Shown here piece by piece: positions 24,641 to 38,007 of a DNA stretch of 64,000 nucleotides (its first letter is position 1; every line of letters starts with the position of its first letter). This DNA comes from Macrobrachium rosenbergii (lineage: Eukaryota; Arthropoda; Malacostraca; Decapoda; Palaemonidae): the NCBI RefSeq assembly GCF_040412425.1, contig NC_089741.1, positions 39,148,538 through 39,212,537 of the forward strand, read 5' to 3'. Both the position numbers and the translations under genes were made by a program. The notes beneath the pieces are model-generated. The model ran no database searches. It saw only the letters and a program-made list of their open reading frames with translations, and was not told the DNA's origin.

Positions 24641-25020
24641 AGCAAAATCTCAAGTCACAATACGAGAAACAAGTGTTGCTTTTAACAAACAAGTTCCACT
24701 TACATTTTCTTTAAAACAGCAATTGGCTATTATTTATTAGTAATAAGACAACAAACAGGTATATCTTCTATTGTCACCAAACAGCAACTGGCTATTAGCT
24801 ATTAGTCACCAGAGAAACAAATGCTAACTGTATTTGCCTTCAAACAGCCACTGACTTTGGCTACCAGCTATTAGCCAAAAAACAACAAGCAACTTCTACT
24901 TCCATTTAATATCAAGCAGCAACTGGCTATTAGCTATTAGTTACATGACGACAGAAAAGTGCTGCTTCCATTTGTTATCAAACAGCCATCGGCCATTAAG
25001 TATTAAATTTGTCAGCAGTG
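24641..25020. repeat. ~66-bp minisatellite, 5 units
   Basis: CAGCAACTGGCTATTAGCTA-type blocks at about 24717, 24783, 24846, 24917 and 24983. Each is followed by 'agacaacaaa..gctgcttcta' like sequence. Confidence 0.82.
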
Positions 25021-25038
25021 TCCTCAAAGATACCTGAA

Positions 25039-25695
<657 letters not shown>

Positions 25696-25698
25696 CAG

Positions 25699-25760
25699 TA
25701 AATAAATTTTGACATAAGGGTTTTTAATGTTATATTAATAATTCATAATGATATTTGATT

Positions 25761-25829
<69 letters not shown>

Positions 25830-25880
25830 TGAAATATTAATATATTAAAAAACCTATGTAAAAATTTATATGTATATATA
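25699..25880. mobile_element. (TA)-flanked fold-back element with a (CT)n core
   Basis: The left arm 25699-25751 ('aaattttgacataagggttt', 'ttaatgttatattaa', 'ttcataatg') is the near reverse complement of 25826-25880 ('cattatgaaatattaa', 'aaaaaacctatgtaaaaattt'). The core is (CT)n 25765-25825. Both outer edges run into (TA)n. There is no open frame. It looks like a small fold-back or MITE-type element, or a decayed palindrome. Confidence 0.65.
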
Positions 25881-25918
25881 TATATATACACATACATACA
25901 TACATACATACATACAAA
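25880..25918. repeat. (TA)-(CATA)n tract
   Basis: Short TA run followed by repeated CATA. Confidence 0.9.
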
Positions 25919-26130
25919 TATACGCTGCGCTTTACGAAAGGTTATCCCAAAAAGAGATACAAATATTAGTATAAAAAAAAAAAACATTATTCTTCCGGAC
26001 AATGAGCGTTTATACTGATCACAAATAACCGCTCCAATCATCATTAGCGTGTTACCTGTCTCGTGCGTACAACTAATTGACAGGTGCGATGTCTACTATA
26101 TTTACGAAAATGTCACATTTTCTCGTTATT
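25919..26130. other. Unique sequence
   Basis: Nothing recognised. Confidence 0.35.
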
Positions 26131-26405
26131 AAAAAAAATTCTTAGTACTGATTTTTAATATAAATTCACGTAGTCACGTGAACTGAATGGGGAAAGTGTT
26201 TAATAATAATCGCTAGTACTGATTATTCTAATATAAATTCACGTAGTCACGTGAATTGAAAGGGGAAAATATTGTATCCATTATTTACAAAATCATTAGT
26301 ACTGATTTTTTTTATATAGATTCACGTAGTCACGTGAATTTAATTGGCCAGTTTTTTGTAATAATCGTTAGTACTGACTTTTTTATATAAATTCACGTAC
26401 TTAAT
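26131..26405. repeat. ~75-bp tandem repeat carrying TCACGTGA palindromes
   Basis: Four units. Each has 'ttagtactgatttttatataaa' followed by TTCACGTAGTCACGTGAA. TCACGTGA is intact at 26174-26181, 26247-26254 and 26340-26347. The fourth unit stops at TTCACGTA. TCACGTGA is a canonical E-box octamer bound by bHLH-zip factors such as USF, MITF/TFEB and Max. Confidence 0.85.
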
Positions 26406-27553
26406 GCCTATAAAATTCCACGTGTTTTAGCATATATCGTAAAAATATACTGACCTAAATGTTATACACCATAATATCGATTCCAATCAAACGTATTTTC
26501 TAATTATAGTTTTTATACGTAATTTCTATATATAACGACAGAGTTTCTGTTCTTTTCATTTGCAACGCCAAACTCAACCAAGTCATACATAGTATAAATA
26601 ACACGGTTTCAAAATACATTTACCAAAATAAATTTATCAAAATAACTTCATCACAATAAATTTATCAACCGTGCCGGCGGTGATACAAAGTGAGAACAAC
26701 AAGTTATTTCCATCTGTCAAAAAACAGCTGTCAAAAACAGATGAGAATCAGCTGATGGTGGCATATTTATACGTCGATATTTATAGAATATCTGTACGTA
26801 GATATTTATGGAATACTTGTACGTCTCTGTTTATTTACAGAACAATATTCATAGATTTTGACTTCTATAAAGACTGGTGGACACCTTCCCTTCAAAACTG
26901 GTACACAAAGAAGGTGAATCTAACACAAAGATAAAATGACGTCACAAAAACAGCTGTCAGGAAGGAAAGAGGATATATCAGTTAAATAACAAGGAATGTA
27001 GGGAAATGACATAAAAATAGAATAAAAGAGGACAGGAAGGAAAAGAGAAAGTACTGGATGGAAAGGAAGAGAAAGTGTGACATAACCGAGGAAATTAACT
27101 TATACAGTATTAAGTAAAGGATTCTTAGAAGTGATGTTATTTATGGACTTAGGAAATATACTTAAAAGTAAACAACAAAACCTACTTGGAAAAGATTATT
27201 ACACTTATACTCTACTCAAACACGTTCTTAAGAATAAGGTAATATGGGAAGTTCGTGAATACTTTAAATATAGAACATACATTTCCATTAGAGAAACATG
27301 AAATATATTGTTTAAAAAGATGATCATAGTTCTTTATAACTTACGGCAGTGTAGTGAAATTTGATTGCATTAACGGCAAGAACGATACAACAGAGAAAAA
27401 GACGTCTGAATGATATTAAATGAATAACTTTTGTTTTCTGAGTTCGGTTGCATCTATTAAAAAAAATAATCGATAAGATTACCTAAACATATTCTCTCAT
27501 TTTTTCATTCTTTTTATGACCACTGTGATTACCAATAACAATAAAAAATGCAA
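26406..27553. other. AT-rich unique sequence, >1.1 kb
   Basis: A plus-strand frame of 87 codons (26671-26934) shows no recognisable domain, and a short 27-bp motif ('acgtcgatatttatagaata') repeats inside it. Three CAGCTG E-boxes lie at 26720-26955. No splice-supported gene found. Confidence 0.45.
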
Positions 27554-27617
27554 CTCTCTCTCTCTCTCTCTCTCTCTGAATACTATTATACAAATATCAG
27601 TAACAAGCATAGCATAC

Positions 27618-27687
<70 letters not shown>
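27554..27687. repeat. Two (CT)n runs
   Basis: CT 27554-27576 and 27620-27686, both entered through an 'aactctct' junction. Confidence 0.95.
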
Positions 27688-27690
<3 letters not shown>

Positions 27691-28045
27691 CTCTATGCGT
27701 ATTACAAAATAACTCTTGGTACTAAAACCACTACACGAATGAAATTATGCAAAACGCAAAATATGATTACAAAAAAAAACTTGCACGGTGACATATGCAA
27801 TTAATGATTTGAAATATAAGAAGTGTCATAAAAAAATGGACAGCGTATTAAAAACCAAATTTAAACCATTAGAAATCGACAAAATATGAACGTAATAACG
27901 AAACCACATTAACCGACGTAAGAAATAAAGATAATAAAAAAAGAAATTGGCATTTTCCAGGCAGTGACAAACTGATGAAACATTAATGAAAAGGAAATCG
28001 TTAGAAAGTTAGTGGGAAGCCATTTAGTTTATTGGATTTTCATTA
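27688..28045. other. AT-rich unique sequence
   Basis: No gene or repeat recognised in about 350 bp. Confidence 0.4.
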
Positions 28046-28515
28046 GAAATTTTATTAAATAATTATTAATTAAAGTATAAATATCAAAAGGTTTACGAAA
28101 CTATAAAGTACATATCATCATCAATATAAAATTTAAAACAATTTTCAACAGACGGCAGAAACTTTCAATAGACCACAGAACTTTTCAATAGGCGACAGAC
28201 CCTTTCAATTTTATTAAATACTTATTAATTAAAGTATAAATATCAAAAGGTTTATGAAACTATAAACTACATATCATCAATATAAAATTTTAAACAATTT
28301 TCAACAGACGACAGAACTTTTCAATAGACGACAGAAACTTTCAACAGACGGCAGAAAATTTCAATAGGCGACAGAAACTTTTCAACAGACGACAGAACTT
28401 TTCAACAGACGACAGAAACTTTCAACAGACGACAGAACTTTTCAACAGACGACAGAACTTTTCAACAGACGACAGAAACTTTCAATAGGCGACAGACCCT
28501 TTCAATAGACGAAAC
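28046..28515. repeat. 20-bp minisatellite within a 159-bp duplication
   Basis: The unit 'ttcaacagacgacagaactt' (20 bp) is repeated at 28139-28210 (3 diverged units) and at 28300-28515 (about 10 units). A 159-bp segment containing 'tattaattaaagtataaata' is duplicated around the first block (28051 and 28210). An opposite-strand relative lies at 31407-31470. Confidence 0.92.
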
Positions 28516-28681
28516 AAACCTGTCTGTATTTAGACCAAGCAATCACGGAATCAAAAGATCCGTAATGATTACCAAGGAGGGCCAAGTAGAGCGTGCTTAA
28601 TTAGATGCATACCTGGCATTGCTCAAAAAGCCACAAGAGGGCTAGCATTTGCTGAGCACGCTCCACTGACCTTGCGTTCGT
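28516..28681. other. Unique sequence
   Basis: Nothing recognised. Confidence 0.35.
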
Positions 28682-29075
28682 ATGTCTGTTATGCTGTGCT
28701 ATCGTAGGCTATGTTATCCTATGTTATGTTATGTTATGTTATGTTATGTTATGTTATGTTATGTTATGTTATATAGGCTACGTTATGCAATGCTATGCTA
28801 TGCTATGTTATGCTGTGCTATGCTGTGTTATGTTATGCTATGCTATGCTGTGCTATGTTATGCTATGCTATGATATGCTGTGCCGTGTTATGTTATGTTA
28901 TTCTATGCTATGCTATGCCATGATATGATAAGATAGGCTACGTTATCCTATGTTATGCTATGCTGTTATACTACGCTATGCTATGATAGGCTATGTTATG
29001 CTATGCTATGTTATGCTATGCTATGCTTCGCTATGCTATGCTATGATAAGATAAGCTACGTTATCCTATGCTATC
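28682..29075. repeat. (TATGY)n pentanucleotide satellite block
   Basis: Tandem ATGTT and ATGCT pentamers for about 390 bp, with TAGGCTACGTTATCC interruptions recurring near 28773, 28933 and 29050. The Met-Leu-Cys-Tyr frames are its translation. Confidence 0.95.
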
Positions 29076-29254
29076 GAAATAGGCCTATACCACGGTACGC
29101 TAGGTCTAGTGCTTATTGAAAATTTTGCTGACAGAGTAACATTGTATTTAAATGGATCCAAATTTACAATTCACATAATTTCTGAAATAAATCTTGCAGA
29201 TAAAAATATTGTTGGTATACCAATTATTAAGTTATTACGCATGGCGGCCCCCCG
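29076..29254. other. Unique sequence
   Basis: Nothing recognised. Confidence 0.35.
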
Positions 29255-29255
29255 C

Positions 29256-30286
<1,031 letters not shown>

Positions 30287-30532
30287 AGCCCCCATGACGA
30301 ACCCTTGGTGCAACTGCATAGGCCTAGCTCGCAACCCCACGGCCATCCTTTGGGTGCAAGGCGCATAGGCCTAGCTCGCAACCTCATCTTGAAATATCTT
30401 ACCCAGGAGACGGAGAGGTAACACTGAGAGAGGGAGAGAGAGAGAGAAAGAGAGAGAGAGATAGCAACCACGGATGCAAGCGCATCGACCTAGCTCCCAA
30501 TCTCCCTCAGAAATCCTAGCCAGGAGAAGGAA

Positions 30533-30595
<63 letters not shown>

Positions 30596-30596
<1 letters not shown>

Positions 30597-30960
30597 CAAC
30601 AAACCTGCTCCGTGAATACACAAACGTTTATAACCAACAACGGCTGTTGAATCTCCACGGCAGGAAGAATGGACCAGTGCACCAACTAACCTCACCAACA
30701 TCACGTTCAGTCTACCTGAGGTTTAACGAACTTCAATACACAACCTATTCGGGCTTTGTAACCTAACGGATATTATTGTTTGGGGCTCGACTGCTTCATC
30801 CAGGTGTTTGATCTGCCTGAGAACGGCACCATTAGACGCATCCAGCAACCTACGCTTTTAATTACGACAGAGAAAGTTTACGTAAGGTTGTGAGTTCATG
30901 ATGATGAAATGTAATTAATACAAATATTTAAATGGCAAGTTATTGGCGTTTCTGTCTGTA
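30596..30960. other. Unique sequence
   Basis: About 360 bp of ordinary composition. No gene recognised. Confidence 0.4.
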
Positions 30961-30996
30961 CCAATAATAATAATAATAACAATAATAATAATAATA

Positions 30997-31043
<47 letters not shown>

Positions 31044-31044
31044 G
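30961..31044. repeat. (AAT)n microsatellite
   Basis: ATA/AAT trinucleotide run with one AAC and one shortened unit. Confidence 0.97.
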
Positions 31045-31406
31045 GATTTATGAAAACTTGATTATCAAATACGAGAATAAAATATTTTCAAAACTTTCGT
31101 ATGGTATCCGGGATATAAAATAGTTATTTTTCTTTTACAGGTGTTTTATAAATGTCACGAACAAAAACAAGTTGATGATTTTACGCGTCTTATTACTTAA
31201 TAAGCTTATACGTAAAGAGAAACTTGCATGTTACTAAAATAATTATAAAATTTGACAAAAGCAACATACGATTGATTTCGAAAAGTTTCCCCACATAGCA
31301 TAGGATATCTTCAAAACTTAATTACATATGTAACATTTATATGTATAATACATAAATACATACATACATACATACGCTATATATGCAGGTTTGCCAATAG
31401 AAAATA
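31045..31406. other. AT-rich unique sequence
   Basis: Includes a short CATA run near 31350. Nothing else recognised. Confidence 0.4.
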
Positions 31407-31520
31407 TTCGGGAGACTTACAAGGTTCTGTCGTCTATAGAAAGATTCTGTCGTCTATTGAAAGGCTTGTCGTCTATGGCGAATTTTGATTCCTTGACTGC
31501 TTTAGACGAATGTGATCAAG
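31407..31520 (-). repeat. Inverted relative of the 28-kb 20-bp minisatellite
   Basis: Three units of 'ttctgtcgtctatagaaaga' type, the reverse complement of the 'ttcaatagacgacagaa' unit at 28.1-28.5 kb. The homology continues into the flank: 'ttgattccttgactgctttag' here pairs with 'tagaccaagcaatcacggaatcaa' at 28530. Confidence 0.8.
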
Positions 31521-31715
31521 TGAAGGTTTTTGAGTCTTAGTGAAGGTTTGTGAGTCTTCACCAGACACAAACACAAATATATATATACACATACATACAC
31601 ATAAACATACACTTATACACACACAAACACACTGAAACGTGCGTGTCGTTTCAAAAAGGAACAAAAAAAAAAAGTCGATGAAGATGGCAATTTTAAGGAT
31701 GTAAGACTGTCTTTC

Positions 31716-31720
<5 letters not shown>
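31521..31720. other. Sequence with a CA/ATAC-rich stretch
   Basis: ATACAC-rich tract at 31565-31633 and a short poly(A). No gene. Confidence 0.45.
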
Positions 31721-31756
<36 letters not shown>

Positions 31757-31816
31757 CTCCAATGCTAAATCAGCGGAAGAGCTCACGTAACGCCAGCCAG
31801 CCAGGGGTACAGATGA

Positions 31817-31866
<50 letters not shown>

Positions 31867-31943
31867 CAGGATGACACAGGAAGAGTGTGACGCTTCAATG
31901 GTTGTAGGATTGTGCTTTGAAACCGCCAGGCATCATCGTGCAA

Positions 31944-32024
<81 letters not shown>

Positions 32025-32079
32025 AAAGTCCGATGTAAATGATGCATTCAATTACAGTTTGCCTGTTTAGTACACTTTG

Positions 32080-32128
<49 letters not shown>

Positions 32129-32181
32129 TCTAAGCTACATTATGCAGTCTATGCGTGCGCGTGCGCGAGTACACACGTGTT

Positions 32182-32224
<43 letters not shown>
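31719..32224. repeat. Cluster of five (GA)n/(CT)n runs
   Basis: GA 31719-31754, CT 31822-31864, GA 31948-32019, GA 32083-32125, GA 32186-32222. A GCGCGTGCGCG alternating purine-pyrimidine stretch lies at about 32155-32166, before the last run. Spacers are unrelated to each other. Confidence 0.95.
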
Positions 32225-32227
<3 letters not shown>

Positions 32228-32440
32228 GCTTTCACCAACACACATTCCACGCCTCTCATTGTTCCCAGTTCATCTTCCCATTCATTTCTTCCCAGCAGCG
32301 ATCGGTTTTTTATTTATTTTTTTTTATCTTCCCTCTTATCATCGTCCTGTAATGAAACTTTTAATTTTTTTATCTCCCCCTTTTATCGTTTTGTGATAAA
32401 ATTCTTTTTTAGGGAATTTCACGTCCTGATAACTGAACTG
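32225..32440. other. T-rich unique sequence
   Basis: Nothing recognised. Confidence 0.35.
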
Positions 32441-32870
32441 TTTATATTTTATATATTTGATATCTTCCCCCGGATTAAAACATCCATTTTTTTAATATAA
32501 AAAGAATTCTATAACTTATATATATTTGATATATTTTACGTTCTCCTAATTTATTAAATTCCTATATTTTATATATATTTCATATCTTCCCCCGTGAGAT
32601 TAAAACGTCCATTTTTAATATAAAAAAGAATTCTTGAACACATATAAATATATTTTATATATTGGACATTCTCTTAATTTACTAAATTTCTATATTTTTT
32701 ATATTTCATGTCTTCTCCGTGAGATTAAAACTCCCATTCTTAATATACAAAAGAATTCTATAATATATCAAATTATCTTATATATTTTACGCTCTCCTAA
32801 TTAAATTTTCTTCTCAAGAAATTAAAATTTCAATTTATAATAAAATAAATTAACATTTCGATAGCCACCC
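32441..32870. repeat. AT-rich ~122-bp tandem repeat, 3-4 units
   Basis: 'gagattaaaacgtccatttt' type blocks at about 32472, 32600 and 32719, with 'taatataaaaaagaattct' and 'tttacgttctcctaattta' following in each. Confidence 0.82.
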
Positions 32871-33155
32871 ATGCACCAATAAGTCCTTAATATTAATTTT
32901 AAATTAATTCTAATGTAAAATTTAACAATTAAAAATCTATCACGTACTTATAACAAATACTTAACAGTTTACCACATTTATTAAAACTATATGTTATGAA
33001 AATTCTACATAATAATTTTATATATATAAGGTTAAAATTCATAATGAACAATGTTTTTAATAATTAAAGGTTGTTATACCCGTTGACACTTGGGTATTTA
33101 TCGAGGGCACACACAATACCCATCCTATCAATCAACTGACCACAAGACCTGTTGC
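32871..33155. other. AT-rich unique sequence
   Basis: Nothing recognised. Confidence 0.35.
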
Positions 33156-33189
33156 GTTACTTATCTGTAGGCCCCTACAGAGAAGTAAC
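33156..33189. other. 34-bp imperfect palindrome beside (TA)n
   Basis: GTTACTTATCTGTAGG pairs with CCTACAGAGAAGTAAC, with one mismatch, across a two-base centre. It lies 4-5 bp from the start of the next (TA)n array. It could form a stable hairpin. Confidence 0.6.
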
Positions 33190-33190
33190 A

Positions 33191-33625
<435 letters not shown>

Positions 33626-33712
33626 GGGTGGGTTGTGGGGAGACGATAGTGGAAGGGGGAGAGAAATGAGAAGGGGGAAGGACGGGGGGAGGAGGAGGGA
33701 GGAGGGGGTTAT
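33626..33712. repeat. G-rich low-complexity tract
   Basis: GGGGG and GGAGG blocks on the plus strand, polypurine over almost 90 bp. Confidence 0.75.
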
Positions 33713-33847
33713 TGTCACTTTCGATCATTGCACATCGCTTAAAAGTGTAACGGCGGCGTTTGAGTCTTTTAGACCGACGGAACGCCACGAAAACATCAAA
33801 CCGCTTTCTAATCATTTTCCAGTTCGACAGCAGACGCCACAACGCGT

Positions 33848-33849
33848 TC

Positions 33850-33888
<39 letters not shown>
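33848..33888. repeat. (CT)n microsatellite
   Basis: CT run with one CC interruption. Confidence 0.93.
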
Positions 33889-33891
<3 letters not shown>

Positions 33892-33987
33892 GAAGATGAT
33901 TTCAACTTACGTAACTGACCACACAGACTCTTTCTCTCTTAAGTATACAACCTATATATAAGACGCCAAACAGGCTGATTTCAAATA

Positions 33988-33989
<2 letters not shown>

Positions 33990-34033
<44 letters not shown>

Positions 34034-34087
34034 TTCTATAATAATCAAATGATCTCTAGAAGAAACATAAAATCTTAATTCAAATTA

Positions 34088-34131
<44 letters not shown>

Positions 34132-34267
34132 CTATAATAATCAAATAATCTCTAGAAGAAACAAAAAATCTTAATTCAAATTACATCTCTCTCCCCCTCT
34201 CTCTCTCTCATTCTATAATAATCAAATGATCTCTCGTGAAGAAACAAAAGAAGCTCAATTCAAATTA

Positions 34268-34323
<56 letters not shown>
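33990..34323. repeat. (CT)n-embedded minisatellite, 3-4 units
   Basis: CT runs at about 33990-34029, 34091-34126, 34184-34209 and 34269-34323. They alternate with near-identical blocks 'attctataataatcaaatg', 'atctctagaagaaac' and 'aatcttaattcaaattaca'. The third unit has a small insertion (CTCGTGAAGAAAC). Confidence 0.93.
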
Positions 34324-34325
<2 letters not shown>

Positions 34326-34704
34326 GCCTTTCTGCAGGGGAAAGGAAAGTATTCAGATGAGTTCCAATTCCCCAGCAGCAGGGTAACTGAACTTTTTGTC
34401 TGTTAGGAAAGACTGGCAAAGTAATATTTTTCGAATCTAGTTTTCAAATAAGACGCAAAAGATTACCTATGTAATACAGCTATGAATGAATGATAATCAT
34501 ACGCTGTAGCTATACTTACTTGACAATACTACTACAATTCTTGTAAGACTTATAATGTTACGCAAACACAACACAGTAATATTCTCTACACACACGTCAG
34601 ACATCAACTGACATGTAAATATAGGCCTATGTCACCAGGGACTTGTGATAATTCTGCGTTACCACTCAGCCAATCCCATCCGCGACTTTCATAGACATAT
34701 ATAA

Positions 34705-34710
<6 letters not shown>
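34324..34710. other. Unique sequence
   Basis: About 390 bp without repeats or a credible frame. Confidence 0.4.

Positions 34711-34775
<65 letters not shown>
34711..34775. repeat. (GA)n microsatellite
   Basis: Perfect GA run of about 65 bp. Confidence 0.97.
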
Positions 34776-34779
<4 letters not shown>

Positions 34780-35260
34780 CCTCACCCTTCTTCACAACTC
34801 CTAGTTTGTCGCAGAATCACCAGCAGGCCTAACTGTTCCCGTACAAAAAGTTACCAGCTGTCTAGTCGATGAACTGTACAGTACCTCCCAGCTGGTACCC
34901 CGATGCAGACCAACTGTCAATAATGTAACGGAACGTCACCAGCAGAAAAAACAAACCTGCAAAGTCATGCCCACACTGGCACCAAGTTGTGGAAAGCCTT
35001 GAGCCTTGTATAACGTGTAGGCTCATGAGACCAAGTAACCCTTTCTGTCAATCATATTTGGGCGATTCTTTTAAAGGTTGGTTCGTGGGTCGACCAAAAT
35101 ATGATGAGTGGGTACCAGCAGGGGTCAAGAAGAAGGTCCACGGGCTAGCAACCTCATCCCAGGAGGCTTCCCAATGACTGGAAGATGTCTTCAAAAGAAG
35201 CATAGGCCTATAGGCTGATCTTTTATTTCCCCAGTGGTACATCTATCTATCTATCACCAG
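34776..35260. other. Unique, moderately GC-rich sequence
   Basis: Short frames are open on both strands between 34989 and 35242 and read through non-repetitive DNA, but I recognise neither product. The block 'gggctagcaacctcatcc' at 35143 resembles the 30-kb 'agctcgcaacctcatc' repeat, so part of this may be an old dispersed repeat. Confidence 0.4.
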
Positions 35261-35375
35261 TCTCTCTCTCTCTCTCTCTTTATACACACACATATATATG
35301 TATATGTATATATGTATGTATATATGTTTATATATAAATATGTATATATTATATTTATATATGTACACTCAAGTC
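35261..35375. repeat. Short (CT)n and ATAC/TA tract
   Basis: CT 35261-35280 followed by irregular CACATATATATG motifs. Confidence 0.85.
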
Positions 35376-35494
35376 AATTTAAATTTTACTTTAAAGAAAC
35401 ATACAAATCTGACGCCTTCTGTCAACATTGGCGTACCGCATAGGCAGCAGAGCTGGAGAAAGTTACATTAAATATTCCAAACATCTTCCCCACC

Positions 35495-35497
<3 letters not shown>

Positions 35498-35550
<53 letters not shown>

Positions 35551-35630
35551 CGGTGCCAAGACTTTCGAACTGCAAGTGACAATGAATGGTGGTCTCTACC
35601 ATATGTCATCACAATCGTGGAAAATGTCTT

Positions 35631-35674
<44 letters not shown>

Positions 35675-35762
35675 CTGAAAGCCTAATATCAACATATGTC
35701 ATTAAAATTAACCAACCTTCTCTCCCAATACCTTTCATGAGAAAAAATTTTTCACTCAAAAA

Positions 35763-35831
<69 letters not shown>
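35498..35831. repeat. (GA)n then two (CT)n runs
   Basis: GA 35498-35548, CT 35635-35672, CT 35766-35831. The Arg-Glu and Ser-Leu frames here are their translations. Confidence 0.95.
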
Positions 35832-35835
<4 letters not shown>

Positions 35836-35936
35836 CACCCCATTCCTGTGAGTTTACATAAGTATATAACATTTCGTCAGGACTTATAAAAGTTATACTG
35901 CAGCAACTTATTCCAAATAGTTATTTACTTCCCACG

Positions 35937-35939
<3 letters not shown>

Positions 35940-36008
<69 letters not shown>
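35940..36008. repeat. (AAT)n microsatellite
   Basis: Perfect trinucleotide run. Confidence 0.97.
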
Positions 36009-36010
<2 letters not shown>

Positions 36011-36144
36011 CAGTATTCAGAGGATAAAGAAAAAAAAACACACAGAAAAACGTAAATAACAAACGTAGAGAAGCAAAAACAACATTATAGAGCACGACAT
36101 CAGTATGAGATCACATACGCAAGTCATACCATAAAGAAGAGACA

Positions 36145-36185
36145 AATAAATAAATAAATAAATAAATAAATCAATAAATAAAGAA
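36145..36185. repeat. (AAAT)n microsatellite
   Basis: About nine tandem AAAT units with one AATC variant. Confidence 0.92.
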
Positions 36186-36677
36186 TACGGAAAACACCAT
36201 TGAAATTCAGCCTGAGACAAAGAGAATTCACGAACAAAAACAGCGCAAGAACAGCTGTAAATTCCAGCGCAAGTAAAATGATCTGAAGTCCTATGTAAAA
36301 GCCTTGCAGGATGCCACTTGAGAATATTTTTTTTACGTAAAAGGGTATATTTCTAAAATGTCATTTCTCTCGCTGTTCGGAAAACTAACTACAGCTAAAT
36401 ACAGAGGCATCAAATGTGTATTTTCATAAATAAAAACCTTTATAAATAAAAATATAAATAATATCTTTATATATAAAAGCTTGTAAGGTGATATCTAAGG
36501 TACAATTAACAAAGCAGATTTAAAGGTGACACAATTATTAATAAATATTCAGTAAGTTCTTTAAACGGTCTAAGAATTTAAATGCCAATGTAAAACGAGT
36601 GTAAATATTATAACTAAACACTAACTAATAAACTGGTAAACTAATATATCAATAAAAAGTAAAAAAATTTGTCTTGT
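36186..36677. other. AT-rich unique sequence
   Basis: About 490 bp with no gene or repeat recognised. Confidence 0.4.
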
Positions 36678-37073
36678 TTTTTCGGCGCAATCGAGTTTTC
36701 TGTACAGCCGCTACATCGTATAATCAGGGCCACCGAAAAACAACTCTATCTTTCGGTGGTCTCGGTAAAATGCTGTATGAGCCACGGCCCATGAAACTTT
36801 AACCACTGCCCGGTGGTGGTCTATCCTATATAGTTGCCAGAAGTACGATTATGGCTAACTTTAATCTTAAATAAAATAAAAACTACTGAGGCTATATGGC
36901 TGGAATTTGGTAAGTTTGATGATTGGAGGGTGGATGATCAACATACCAATTTGCAGCCCTCTAGCCTCAATAGTTTTTAAGATCTGAGGGCGGACAGAAA
37001 AACTACGGACAGAATAAAGTCCGAACGAACAGACAAATCCGGCACAATAATTTTCTTTTACAGAAAACAAAAA
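36678..37073 (+). mobile_element. Dispersed repeat family A, copy 4
   Basis: Nearly full length. The first hairpin arm is lost, and it starts at 'ttcggcgcaatcgag'. The long inverted repeat is degraded on one side (CTATATGGCTGGAATTTG) and intact on the other. The two arms are thus mutating independently. Confidence 0.88.
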
Positions 37074-37369
37074 TAAGTAATTTTTTTATAAAGGATAAAT
37101 TCCAATACATGTTCACACTATACAGTTACTTGCATTCATGAACCCAAGGCCACATCACTCAAAGTCAACGGGGATTGACAAGGAACTGACGTTACTGTGA
37201 CGGCATAAGTGACGTCACGTGACGTCACTCGAGCCGAACAAAAACTCGTTAAATGTGAAATTCCCTGAGCGCTGAAAAACAGGACCAATATGGCGCAAAA
37301 GAGGCAGGAGAAATTAGTATTGCACAATGCGCCATTTATCTTATTACGAACAGGCCCACAAGACCACCT
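37074..37369. other. Unique sequence containing the CRE/E-box palindrome
   Basis: GC-richer than its surroundings, with several TGACG half-sites. No gene recognised. Confidence 0.4.
37208..37229. promoter_or_regulatory. Perfect 22-bp CRE-E-box-CRE palindrome
   Basis: Two overlapping consensus motifs: TGACGTCA at 37210-37217 and again at 37220-37227, with CACGTG at 37216-37221 shared between them. The whole is its own reverse complement over 22 bp. Another TGACG half-site lies about 15 bp upstream. It resembles a CREB/ATF plus bHLH target, but no promoter or gene is identifiable nearby. Confidence 0.45.
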
Positions 37370-37415
37370 GGTAGAGATAGTAGCTGTTTTAGCAGTGATT
37401 AGGGTTGTAGAAAGG

Positions 37416-37493
<78 letters not shown>

Positions 37494-37574
37494 TAGATAA
37501 TGGCTCTCTTAGCAGTGATTGGGGTTGTAGAGAGAGAGAGGTAGATAATGGCTCTTAGCAGTGATTGGGGTTGT

Positions 37575-37636
<62 letters not shown>

Positions 37637-37684
37637 GTAGATAGTGGAGAGAGTAGATAATGGCTCTCTTAGCAGTGGTGGGGT

Positions 37685-37733
<49 letters not shown>

Positions 37734-37758
37734 TAATGGCTCTCTTAGCAGTGATTGA

Positions 37759-37796
<38 letters not shown>

Positions 37797-37863
37797 TAGA
37801 TAATGGCTCTCTTAGCAGTGATTGGGGTTGTGAAGAAAGAGAAGAAGAGAGAGAGAGAGAGAG

Positions 37864-37918
<55 letters not shown>

Positions 37919-37948
37919 TAATGGCTCTCTTAGCAGTGGTGGGGTTGT

Positions 37949-37979
<31 letters not shown>

Positions 37980-38007
37980 AATGGCTCTCTTAGCAGTGAT
38001 TGGGGTT

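Noticed and set aside
26671..26934. 87-codon plus-strand frame in AT-rich unique DNA
   Set aside because: Contains an internal 27-bp nucleotide repeat, and no recognisable protein features.
27960..27995. Hammerhead ribozyme core (CTGATGA ... GAAA)
   Set aside because: The CTGATGA is followed directly by AAACATT with no stem II and no complementary stems I or III.
28682..29075. Telomeric repeat
   Set aside because: The pentamer is TATGY and not the arthropod TTAGG, and no TTAGG array occurs in the window.
35048..35242. Overlapping frames on both strands in GC-richer DNA
   Set aside because: Neither peptide is recognised. Part of the DNA resembles the 30-kb repeat block.
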